A stretch of 64,000 nucleotides of DNA from Paraclostridium dentum (GTDB lineage: Bacteria > Bacillota > Clostridia > Peptostreptococcales > Peptostreptococcaceae): assembly GCF_012922555.1 (NCBI RefSeq), contig NZ_WIPK01000001.1:124001-188000 (forward strand). The letters run 5' to 3'. Below are positions 18,490 to 26,632 of this stretch, piece after piece. The position numbers and the translations under genes were made by a program. The notes beneath the pieces are model-generated. The model was given only the letters and a program-made list of their open reading frames with translations. It searched no databases and was not told where the DNA came from. The first letter of the stretch is position 1. The number at the start of each line of letters is the position of its first letter.

Positions 18490-19716
18490 ATGGAGTTTTT
18501 TAATGTAATGACTGTTGATGAGGTTAAAAAAATTTTATCTAACAATTTTAAAAATATGAAAATAGAAACAGAAATAGTTAATATTTTAGAATGTGAAGGA
18601 AGAGTATTAAGTAATGATATAGTTTCTAAGTTTAATGTCCCAGAATTTAATAGGTCAACAGTAGATGGATATGCAATAAAAAGCAAAGAAAGTCATGGAT
18701 GTAGCGAATGTATGCCAATATTTTTAGATATAGTTGGAGAAGTAAGGATGGGGGAATCTGTAAGTGGCGATATAAAAAGTGGTGAATGTATGTATGTGCC
18801 AACTGGAGGAATGATTCCTAACAGTTGTGATGCTGTTATAATGATTGAACATGCTGAAAAGCTAGATGAATTTACGATAGCAATCCATAAACCAACTTCA
18901 ACTGGAGAAAATGTAGTTTATAAAGGTGATGATATAAAAAAAGATCAGATAGTTATAAAAAAAGGAAAAAAATTAAACTCTCAAGATATAGGTGTTTTAG
19001 CAGCTTTAGGAGTTAATGAAATAGAAGTATATAGGACTATTAAGTTTACTGTTATTTCAACAGGAGATGAAATTATAGATTTAGATGAAGATCTAGAGTT
19101 TGGTAAAATTAGAGATATAAATGGATATGCAATTTGTTCACTCATAAAGAAACTTGGTGGAGCCGTAGTTAAAAAATCTATAGTTAAGGATGACTATAAT
19201 TTGCTAAGAGAAGAAGTTCAATTTGGAATAGACAATAGTGATATTGTTTTACTTTCAGGAGGAAGCTCTGTTGGGACTAGGGATTTTACCCATGATGTAA
19301 TAAACTCATTTAATGGACAAGGAGTATTAGTACATGGAGTGGCTTTGAAACCAGGAAAGCCTACAATAATAGGTGAATGCGAGAATAAAGTTGTTATAGG
19401 ACTTCCGGGACACCCTGTTTCAGCAATAATAGTTTTTAAAATATTTATAGAGTATTTAGTTAATGAAATTTTAGAAATTAATGAAAATAAATATTTAATT
19501 GATGCTATAATAAATCAAAACTTACATTCTTCTCCTGGCAAGAAAACATATCAGATGGTTTCCTTAGAAGAAATTGATAATAAATACTATGCGAATCCAA
19601 TATTTGGAAAATCATCGATGATAACATTACTTTCAAAAGCTTGTGGATATGTGATTATAGATGAAAACTGCGAAGGACTATACAAAAAAGAAAAAGTTAA
19701 AGTACATTTATTATAA
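18490..19716 (+). CDS. moeA: molybdopterin molybdenumtransferase MoeA
   Basis: This 408-aa enzyme inserts Mo or W into adenylylated molybdopterin. Recognisable motifs are VPEFNRSTVDGYAIKS, PTGGMIPNSCDAVIMIE, STGDEI, LSGGSSVGTRDFT, HGVALKPGKPT and GLPGHPVSA, in normal MoeA order. A GGAGGGGAATTAA site overlaps the tupC stop. It is followed by a second, longer MoeA homologue, and the two may act on different metals or steps. Confidence 0.93.
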   Translation: MEFFNVMTVDEVKKILSNNFKNMKIETEIVNILECEGRVLSNDIVSKFNVPEFNRSTVDGYAIKSKESHGCSECMPIFLDIVGEVRMGESVSGDIKSGECMYVPTGGMIPNSCDAVIMIEHAEKLDEFTIAIHKPTSTGENVVYKGDDIKKDQIVIKKGKKLNSQDIGVLAALGVNEIEVYRTIKFTVISTGDEIIDLDEDLEFGKIRDINGYAICSLIKKLGGAVVKKSIVKDDYNLLREEVQFGIDNSDIVLLSGGSSVGTRDFTHDVINSFNGQGVLVHGVALKPGKPTIIGECENKVVIGLPGHPVSAIIVFKIFIEYLVNEILEINENKYLIDAIINQNLHSSPGKKTYQMVSLEEIDNKYYANPIFGKSSMITLLSKACGYVIIDENCEGLYKKEKVKVHLL

Positions 19717-19808
19717 ACAATAGTACAAATTAGTATATTTTAAATCTTAGGGAGTGCGAGTATAAATGAGTTTTAAAATACAGTCTCTAAGTTTTATAGG
19801 GGGGCAAT

Positions 19809-21704
19809 ATGAAAAAAGAAGATAGAAATATATATATATCAAATATTGATTTAGATGATGCTATGAACATGTATTTTTCTAAAATAAAATTTGATTCAAT
19901 CAACCTTGAAGAAATAGAAGTGTATGATTCACTAGATAGAGTAACTATAGAACCTGTTTTTGCAAGAAATTCATCACCTCATTATAATAGTGCAGCAATG
20001 GATGGAATCGCTGTTATTTCAGATGAAACTATGGGTGCTAGTGAAATAAAACCTAAAATACTAGAGATAAGCAAAGACTTTGAATATGTAAATACGGGAA
20101 ATGTTATAAATGATAAATATAATGCAGTAATAATGATTGAAGATGTTATGGAAATAGAAGAAAATAAAGTACAAATAATTTCTCCTGCTTATCCATGGCA
20201 ACACATAAGACCTATTGGAGAAGATATTGTAGCAGGAGAAATGATAATTCCATCTAATCATAAGATAAGGCCTATGGATATAGGAGCATTAATTTGTGGT
20301 GGAATAAAAAAACTAAAGGTAATAAAAAAACCAGTTGTTTCTATAATACCTACAGGAAATGAAATTATTGAGAATATAGATGATATTGAAAAGGGTAAGA
20401 TACTAGATTCTAATTCAAGAGTATTTGAAAGTTTAGTTATAAAGTATGGCGGAATACCGAATAGATACTCACCTCAAGTAGATGATTATGAAAGTCTAAA
20501 AAATACAATAGATAGTGTAAGTAAAAATAGTGACTTAGTAATAGTTAATGCAGGAACATCTGCAGGAAGTAAAGATTACATAGTTAAGGTTATAAGAGAA
20601 ATTGGAGAAGTAGTGGTACATGGAATAGCACTTAAACCAGGGAAACCAACTATTTTAGGAGTTGTGAACAATACTCCTGTAGTAGGGATTCCAGGATATC
20701 CAGTGTCAGCTTATATAGTATTTGAAGAAATTGCTAAAAGACTAATATTAAAGCTTAATGGATTAGAAAAACAAGAAGAAGATAAGTATGAAGCCACAAT
20801 ATCTAAAAGATTAGTTTCATCTTTAAAACATAAGGAAATAGTAAGGGTTAATTTAGGATATGTAGGTAATAAACTAGTAGCTACTCCACTAACTAGAGGT
20901 GCTGGAGTTACTATGAGCTTAGTAAAAGCAGATGGAATGATAGAAATTCCTAGAAATATTGAGGGTGTAGAAGCTGGAAGCAAAGTAAGTGTTAAATTAC
21001 TAAAACCCATGAACCACATAAAAAATTCTTTAGTGTCAATTGGAAGTCATGATATTGTCATGGATATAATAGCAAATAAAATGAATTTATCATCAGGTCA
21101 TGTTGGAAGCATGGGTGGAGTCATGGCAATAAAAAGAGATGAAGCACATATTGCACCTATTCACTTACTAGATACAGACACAGGTGAATATAATATAAGT
21201 TATATACAAAAGTATTTTAAAAATGAAAAGATGGCACTTATAAAAGGTGTAAAAAGACTTCAAGGTTTTATTGTTCAAAAAGGAAATCCTAAAAATATTA
21301 AGGGATTTAAAGACTTAACGAGAAAAGATGTTTGCTATATAAATAGACAAAGAGGTGCAGGGACTAGGTTATTACTTGATTATAATTTAAATCAATTAAA
21401 TATAGATACAGATAACGTGATTGGATATGATAGAGAAATGAATACACATATGGCAGTTGCAGTTACAGTAAAAAGTGAAAGTGCAGATACTGGATTAGGT
21501 GTTTTATCAGTAGCAAAAGCTATGGATTTAGATTTTATACCAGTATGTTATGAAAGTTATGATTTTTTAGTAAGAGAAAGTAACTTAAATGATGATAAAA
21601 TTAAAAAGTTTATTAAAGTGTTACAAAGCACTGGATTTAAGAAGGAAGTAGAAAAGCTAGGTGGATATGGATTTGACAATATAGGAGAAATTATTTATAT
21701 ATAA
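19809..21704 (+). CDS. MoeA-like protein fused to a C-terminal PBP-like (MopB/LysR-type substrate-binding) domain
   Basis: Residues about 1-400 are MoeA-like (SSPHYNSAAMDGIAV, IRPIGEDI, IPTGNEII, NAGTSAGSKDY, HGIALKPGKPT, GIPGYPVSAY). The last 230 residues form a periplasmic-binding-protein-like domain (SIGSHDIVMDIIANKM, INRQRGAGTRLLLDY, AVAVTVKSESADTGLGV, DFIPVCYESYDFLV). Such MoeA-PBP proteins occur in Clostridia and archaea, and the C-terminal domain is thought to sense or hold an oxyanion or pterin ligand. GGGGGGCA precedes the ATG. It is co-oriented with moeA and moaC. Confidence 0.9.
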   Translation: MKKEDRNIYISNIDLDDAMNMYFSKIKFDSINLEEIEVYDSLDRVTIEPVFARNSSPHYNSAAMDGIAVISDETMGASEIKPKILEISKDFEYVNTGNVINDKYNAVIMIEDVMEIEENKVQIISPAYPWQHIRPIGEDIVAGEMIIPSNHKIRPMDIGALICGGIKKLKVIKKPVVSIIPTGNEIIENIDDIEKGKILDSNSRVFESLVIKYGGIPNRYSPQVDDYESLKNTIDSVSKNSDLVIVNAGTSAGSKDYIVKVIREIGEVVVHGIALKPGKPTILGVVNNTPVVGIPGYPVSAYIVFEEIAKRLILKLNGLEKQEEDKYEATISKRLVSSLKHKEIVRVNLGYVGNKLVATPLTRGAGVTMSLVKADGMIEIPRNIEGVEAGSKVSVKLLKPMNHIKNSLVSIGSHDIVMDIIANKMNLSSGHVGSMGGVMAIKRDEAHIAPIHLLDTDTGEYNISYIQKYFKNEKMALIKGVKRLQGFIVQKGNPKNIKGFKDLTRKDVCYINRQRGAGTRLLLDYNLNQLNIDTDNVIGYDREMNTHMAVAVTVKSESADTGLGVLSVAKAMDLDFIPVCYESYDFLVRESNLNDDKIKKFIKVLQSTGFKKEVEKLGGYGFDNIGEIIYI

Positions 21705-21749
21705 TATAAAAGGTATAATATCATTGATTTAATTAGGAGGCTAAAAAGC

Positions 21750-22220
21750 ATGGAGTTTACTCATTTTAATGAATATGGAAAAGCCAAAATGGTAGATGTT
21801 AGCGAAAAAAATGAAACTAAAAGAGTTGCTATAGCAAAAGGTAGTATAAAAATGAAACCTGAAACTATACAAATGATAAAAGATAATAAAATGAAAAAAG
21901 GCGATGTTTTGTCGGTAGCCCAAATTGGTGGAATAACAGGTGCTAAAAAAACTTGGGATATTATACCTATGTGCCATAATATTTTTCTTACAGGTTCAGA
22001 TATAAAGTTTACTGTTTTAGAAAATGAGATAGAGGTTGAAGCTACAGTCTCTACGGTAGGAAAAACTGGAGTTGAGATGGAAGCATTGACTGCAGTATCT
22101 ACGGCAATGTTAACTATATATGATATGTGTAAAGCTGTAGATAAAGATATGGTAATAGGAAACATAAGAGTTATGAAAAAAATAGGCGGAAAAAGTGGGG
22201 AGTATAACAGACATGAATAA
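21750..22220 (+). CDS. moaC: cyclic pyranopterin monophosphate synthase MoaC
   Basis: MoaC, with MoaA, converts GTP to cPMP, the first step of molybdopterin synthesis. The 156-aa protein has FNEYGKAKMVDVSEK, a conserved AQIGGITGAKKT, the PMCHNI motif (catalytic surroundings), GVEMEALTAVSTA and a final ICDMCKAVDKDM-like segment. Length is normal. GGAGG lies before the ATG. MoaA, MoaD and MoaE are not in this window. Confidence 0.95.
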   Translation: MEFTHFNEYGKAKMVDVSEKNETKRVAIAKGSIKMKPETIQMIKDNKMKKGDVLSVAQIGGITGAKKTWDIIPMCHNIFLTGSDIKFTVLENEIEVEATVSTVGKTGVEMEALTAVSTAMLTIYDMCKAVDKDMVIGNIRVMKKIGGKSGEYNRHE

Positions 22221-22659
22221 AAAAGGAACTGTATTAGCTATTAATATAAGTGAGAAAAAAGGAGTTATAAAAACTCCAATAGAAGTAGGTACTTTTAAGG
22301 AAGATCATGGGTTAGTAGGAGATGCTCATGCAGGTAACTGGCATAGACAAGTAAGTTTGCTAGGAGATGAAAGTATAGAAAAAATAAGACAAATGGGAAT
22401 AGAAGGTCTATGTACTGGAAAATTTGCTGAAAACATAACTACAAAAGATATAGTTTTATATGAATTACCAGTAGGTACTAAGCTTAAGATAGGAGATACT
22501 ATTCAAGAAGTAACTCAAATAGGGAAAAAGTGTCATGCTGGATGCGCTATAAAAAATCAAGTCGGGGATTGTGTAATGCCTAGAGAAGGTATATTTACAA
22601 AAATTATCAAAGGTGGAGAAGTAAGACCTGGAGATACAATAGAAGTAATAGAAGAGTAG
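22213..22659 (+). CDS. MOSC domain protein
   Basis: This 148-aa protein is a stand-alone MOSC domain, related to the C-terminus of molybdenum cofactor sulfurases and usually associated with pterin-Mo enzymes. Visible are GLVGDAHAGNWHRQVSLL, KFAENITT, LPVGTKLKIGD, the conserved Cys in KCHAGCAI and MPREGIFTKI. ATG 22213 overlaps the moaC end and has GGGGAG upstream; a GTG at 22195 is possible but has no spacing for a ribosome site. It is the last gene of the Mo/W operon, which ends in repeat copy 5. Confidence 0.88.
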   Translation: MNKKGTVLAINISEKKGVIKTPIEVGTFKEDHGLVGDAHAGNWHRQVSLLGDESIEKIRQMGIEGLCTGKFAENITTKDIVLYELPVGTKLKIGDTIQEVTQIGKKCHAGCAIKNQVGDCVMPREGIFTKIIKGGEVRPGDTIEVIEE

Positions 22660-22661
22660 GT

Positions 22662-22795
22662 ATAAGGGTAAGTTTTAAATAGTAAGACGCTTAAGACAAA
22701 TATATAAGTTTTGCTTCCAAAGCTGAAAAAATGCTTTGAAGGGCGCTAAAACTTATATATTTATCTTTTGCTATCTATTTAAAACTTACCCTTAT
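22662..22795 (+). repeat. nested-hairpin repeat element, copy 5 (between convergent genes)
   Basis: The core at 22706-22754 is flanked by AAATATAT / ATATATTT and a perfect outer stem of at least 19 bp (AAGGGTAAGTTTTAAATAG with its complement at 22775-22793). It lies between the MOSC gene (+) and brnQ (-). Confidence 0.86.
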
Positions 22796-22801
22796 TTTAT
22801 G

Positions 22802-24085
22802 TTAAAGAGATGGGGTAGTAGTAGCTTTCGATTTAGCTGGAATTAAGCTAAATACTATTCCTCCTATTATAGCTGGTAAAATCCAGTTAAATCCTAAGCT
22901 AGCAAGTGGAATTTGATGAACAAATTGTATGCTTAATCCTAAGCTATCTATAATATTAAGTAAACTTATTAAAAGTGTTGAGTAAGCTGCACCTTTTAAT
23001 GTCATATCATTAGGAATAATCTTTTTAAATATATTCATAACTACTAAAACTATAGTTACAGGATAGATTAAACTTAATATAGGAATTGCTATTTGTATAA
23101 TTTTATCAACACCAAAGTTTGAAACTATTGCACTGAATACACAAATGAATATAACTATATGCTCGTATTTTAATTTTTTATTAGTAAAATCTTCGAAGAA
23201 CTTACCTGTAACAGAAGTTAAACCTATTGAAGTCGTAAGACATGCAAACCCAACTACAACCGCTAACATAATAGTTCCAGTACTTCCTAATAACTGATGA
23301 GTAATATTTATAAGTAAAGCTGTTTGAGATATATTTGTATCGTATAAGCTAGAAGCTGTAGCTCCTAGGAATGTTAACCCACCGTAAACCACTGTAAGCC
23401 CAACACATGCTATTAAAGCTGATTTTATTGCTAGTGATATATTTTCATTTTTATCTGTATAACCTTTACTAACAAGAGAAGTCATAATTAAGGCTACTAT
23501 TCCGCCTATTCCTAAGGCATCCATTGTTTGGTATCCTTGAGTAACTCCTGTTATAAAAAGATCTGAAGAATTAACATCTTCTAAATTTCCTATAGGAGAT
23601 ACTATGCCCTTTACTATTAAAAATGCAAGTGATAGTAATAAAATTGGAGTTAAAAATTTACCTATTATATCCATAACTTTAGTAGGTTTTATTGTAAGTA
23701 AAAGTGTTATAGAGAAAAATATTACAGAGAATAAAATCGGGTTAAAGTTTTTTGCAAGTGGTAATATACTCATTTCAAATGTTGTTGCTCCAGTTCTTGG
23801 AATAACCAATATAGGACCAAGACATAACATCATTAAAAATTCTAAGGTAATTCCGAACTTATTACCGGCTCTACCTATTACATTTTGAAGACTTCCAGCT
23901 TTAGAAATTGCAATTATTGATAATAAAATTATTCCAACATCAGCTAATATGAAACCTAAAAAGCTTATTAACCAGCTACTTCCAGAGGAAATACCTATAT
24001 ATGGGGGGAATATCAAGTTTCCTGCTCCAAAGAACATCGAGAATAGAGCAAATCCTATTATTAAAATATCTTTATTTTTATTCAT
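22802..24085 (-). CDS. brnQ: BrnQ-family branched-chain amino acid:cation symporter
   Basis: This is a 427-aa membrane protein with about twelve hydrophobic segments and the family opening FALFSMFFGAGNLIFPP. Also visible are LGPILVIPRTGATTFE and TSIGLTSVTGKFF. BrnQ proteins import Leu, Ile and Val with Na+ or H+. The leader on its mRNA encodes a peptide rich in Phe and Tyr rather than branched-chain residues, so the substrate or the regulation may differ from the family default. GAGGATT ribosome site before the ATG at 24085. Confidence 0.92.
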   Translation of the reverse strand: MNKNKDILIIGFALFSMFFGAGNLIFPPYIGISSGSSWLISFLGFILADVGIILLSIIAISKAGSLQNVIGRAGNKFGITLEFLMMLCLGPILVIPRTGATTFEMSILPLAKNFNPILFSVIFFSITLLLTIKPTKVMDIIGKFLTPILLLSLAFLIVKGIVSPIGNLEDVNSSDLFITGVTQGYQTMDALGIGGIVALIMTSLVSKGYTDKNENISLAIKSALIACVGLTVVYGGLTFLGATASSLYDTNISQTALLINITHQLLGSTGTIMLAVVVGFACLTTSIGLTSVTGKFFEDFTNKKLKYEHIVIFICVFSAIVSNFGVDKIIQIAIPILSLIYPVTIVLVVMNIFKKIIPNDMTLKGAAYSTLLISLLNIIDSLGLSIQFVHQIPLASLGFNWILPAIIGGIVFSLIPAKSKATTTPSL

Positions 24086-24109
24086 AATTAATCCTCTTTT
24101 CTTAATAAT

Positions 24110-24288
24110 TTATAAAGTATATGCAAAAAGGCCACATAGTGGATACTATGCAGCCTTTTTTGCCTAGGATTAAAAAAGCCACATAGTATTATCTATGTGG
24201 CCTAAGTACAAGCTAAATTTAGCCATCATAGATACAAACAATTTTCCGTTTGTACCTATGATTTTCGATTTATATCATAAATACAAAC
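24110..24288 (-). promoter_or_regulatory. brnQ leader with competing hairpins and tandem terminators
   Basis: Read on the minus strand, GTTTGTA-TTTATGAT and GTTTGTA-TCTATGAT repeats flank one complementary ATCATAGGTACAAAC, so two alternative hairpins are possible. They are followed by two terminators with near-identical stems, at 24178-24201 (GCCACATAG/CTATGTGGC plus T run) and 24130-24155 (GGCTGCATAG/CTATGTGGCC plus T run). No T-box consensus (GGTGGNACCGCG) is present. Confidence 0.7.
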
Positions 24289-24360
24289 TTAACTATAATA
24301 GCTAAAATAAAATTTATTAAATTGTAATTTGTTAGTTAAGTTTATATTAATCATTTTCAT
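24289..24360 (-). CDS. 23-aa Phe/Tyr-rich leader peptide upstream of brnQ
   Basis: An AGGAG site 5 bases before an ATG opens a 23-codon frame that begins MKMININL and ends FNKFYFSYYS. Three Phe and three Tyr codons fall in the last ten residues, and the stop lies at the start of the first competing hairpin. This is the geometry of amino-acid attenuators in which ribosomes pause on scarce charged tRNA. The peptide and site are seen; the attenuation function is inference. Confidence 0.6.
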   Translation of the reverse strand: MKMININLTNKLQFNKFYFSYYS

Positions 24361-24380
24361 TTAATCTCCTCATAAAATTT

Positions 24381-24973
24381 GTTTTTGTTAGAAATAATTA
24401 TATGAGTTAATTATAAAAAATGCAATAGTGAATTTTAAAAAAATTAAAAAAATTTATAAAATAGAAATTAAAATCCATAAAAAGATTAAAAAAATTATAA
24501 ATTTTTTTTTAGTTGAATTTAGAGAAATTTGAAGGAAAGAAATAAAAAAACTATAAAATTGATTAAAAAATAACATAGAATTAGTATGTTTTAAAAGGTG
24601 AAAATTCGTCAAAATAATTGAAAATAAAATTTAATATTTGCAAATTAAAATAAAAAATATTGGAATATGAAATTTAGTATAGAAATATGTAGAAAAATGA
24701 AATAATAATGAGGTTTCTACTAAAATTAGTTATATATAGTCTTAAATTATAAAAAAATAAAGAAATTTAAGATATAAACGTTTTGAAAAAATGTTTTCAA
24801 ATATCATACTTTTTGGAATAGTTTAAAAAATCATAATATTTAAATTAAACTAAAATCTATTGAAAAGCAAAAACAATGATGATAATCTAACAATAAATAA
24901 GGGGCTGATAAATAAATGACAAAAAAGTTATTCATTTATCAAAATAAAGAAATCATATTTAAGGGGGATTCAC
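24381..24973. other. 593-bp AT-rich divergent intergenic region
   Basis: The stretch is nearly all A/T with runs that could curve DNA. I see no ORF with a ribosome site except a 25-codon frame at 24916-24993, which overlaps the downstream permease start and lies in a hairpin GATAAAT/ATTTATC. Several AATTTT..AAAATT-like segments could bind CodY but are expected by chance at this composition. Promoters for brnQ (-) and the permease (+) must lie here; none is clear enough to call. Confidence 0.4.
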
Positions 24974-26518
24974 ATGTCACAACCAAGCAATAATAATGTT
25001 AAAAAGCTTACGCTAGTACCATTAATACTTATGATATTTACATCGGTATTTGGATTTGGTAATATGCCAAGAGCATTCTACTTAATGGGGTATGCAGCTA
25101 TACCGTGGTACGTATTAAGTGCTGTACTATTCTTTATACCATATGCATTTATGATGGCTGAATATGGATCTGCATTTAAAAAAGAAAGTGGAGGTATGTA
25201 CTCATGGATGGAAAAATCTGTAGGAGCTAAGTATGCTTTTATAGGTACATTTATGTGGTATGCATCTTATGTAATTTGGATGGTAAGTGTTTCTTCTAGT
25301 TTATGGGTACCATTATCAAATGCTATATTTGGTAAAGATATGACTGGAACTTGGAGCTTATTTGGATTAACATCAGTTCAAACACTAGGTATTTTAGGGG
25401 TAGTGTGGATAGCTATAGTTACATTTGTAGCTACTAAAGGTGTTGATAAAATAAGTAAAATAACTTCTATAGGTGGAACAGCTGTTGCATTACTTAATAT
25501 AGTACTATTAGTTGGTGGAGTATTAGTAGTTGCATTAACAGGAGAACTAGCTCAACCTATAGCTGATGTAGCGAAATCTTTCACTGTATCACCAAGTCCT
25601 GACTATCAAACACCACTTACAGTTTTATCATTCTTAACATTTGCAGTGTTTGCATTTGGAGGATTAGAGGTTTTAGGGGGGCTTGTTGACCAAACTGAAA
25701 ATGCTGAAAAAACATTCCCTAAAGGACTTGCTATATCTGCAATAGTTATATCTGTAGGATATGCACTTGGAATATTTGCATGTGGTATGTTTACTAATTG
25801 GAGTGACGTATTAGGTGGAGAGCATGTCAACATGGCAAATGCTACATACATATTAATGAGTAACTTAGGATATAAATTAGGAATAGGATTTGGATTATCT
25901 GAAAGTATAGCTCTTACGATGGGAGCTTGGACTGCTAGATTCATAGGATTCTCAATGTTCTTATCATTAACAGGAGCATTCTTTACATTAACTTATTCAC
26001 CACTTAAGACATTAATACAAGGAGCTCCAAAAGAGTTATGGCCTGGTAAATTAGGTGAATTAAAAAATGGAATGCCTGTAAATGCTATGAAAGTTCAAGC
26101 AATTATAGTTATAGTTATGATACTTTTAGTATCATTTGGTGGAAGCAGTGCAGCTGAGTTCTTTGCTATCCTTACTTTAATGACTAATGTTGCAATGACA
26201 ATACCATATATGTTTTTATCTGCAGCATTCCCTGTGTTCAAGAGAAAGCAATTAAATGGTGAAATAGAAAAGCCATTCGTAGTATATAAGACTAAAACAA
26301 TTGCAACAGTATTAGCGGTTATAGTTACTGCAGTTGTTGGATTTGCAAATTTGTTTACTATAATAGAACCAGCATTATCTTCTCCAGAAGGTATTTCTAA
26401 GACTTTAACTATGATAGGTGGACCATTACTATTCTCAATAGTAGGATTTACACTATACACAGTTTATGAAAATAAGCATGGAGAAAAAGCTAAAAATAGT
26501 AAAAAAGTTGTAGGATAG
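24974..26518 (+). CDS. yjeM: APC-superfamily amino acid permease, YjeM-like
   Basis: This is a 514-aa protein with about twelve membrane segments. It closely follows E. coli YjeM (glutamate/GABA-antiporter-related branch) in motif order: MIFTSVFGFGNMPRAFYLMGY, MMAEYGSAF, GGMYSWM, GTFMWYASYVIWMVS, FGGLEVLGGLVDQTENAEK, YSPLKTLIQG, PYMFLSAAFPVFK and MIGGPLLFS. The substrate is not established from sequence. AAGGGGG precedes the ATG. A short open frame overlaps its start. It is monocistronic, with a terminator just after. Confidence 0.85.
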   Translation: MSQPSNNNVKKLTLVPLILMIFTSVFGFGNMPRAFYLMGYAAIPWYVLSAVLFFIPYAFMMAEYGSAFKKESGGMYSWMEKSVGAKYAFIGTFMWYASYVIWMVSVSSSLWVPLSNAIFGKDMTGTWSLFGLTSVQTLGILGVVWIAIVTFVATKGVDKISKITSIGGTAVALLNIVLLVGGVLVVALTGELAQPIADVAKSFTVSPSPDYQTPLTVLSFLTFAVFAFGGLEVLGGLVDQTENAEKTFPKGLAISAIVISVGYALGIFACGMFTNWSDVLGGEHVNMANATYILMSNLGYKLGIGFGLSESIALTMGAWTARFIGFSMFLSLTGAFFTLTYSPLKTLIQGAPKELWPGKLGELKNGMPVNAMKVQAIIVIVMILLVSFGGSSAAEFFAILTLMTNVAMTIPYMFLSAAFPVFKRKQLNGEIEKPFVVYKTKTIATVLAVIVTAVVGFANLFTIIEPALSSPEGISKTLTMIGGPLLFSIVGFTLYTVYENKHGEKAKNSKKVVG

Positions 26519-26527
26519 ATAAAGGAA

Positions 26528-26550
26528 GAGAGCAATTTGCTCTCTTTTTT
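26528..26550 (+). terminator. terminator after the YjeM-like permease gene
   Basis: GAGAGC/GCTCTC stem with an AATTT loop, then a T run. Confidence 0.9.
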
Positions 26551-26632
26551 ATTTTTTGTAAATAGTTTTAGAAAATTTAAAATTATTGTATAATAAATTG
26601 AAACTATAATTAGTATTTAAGGATGTGTGTAA

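Noticed and set aside
24110-24360. T-box leader upstream of brnQ
   Set aside because: No GGTGGNACCGCG T-box or specifier loop is visible; the leader-peptide attenuator model fits better.
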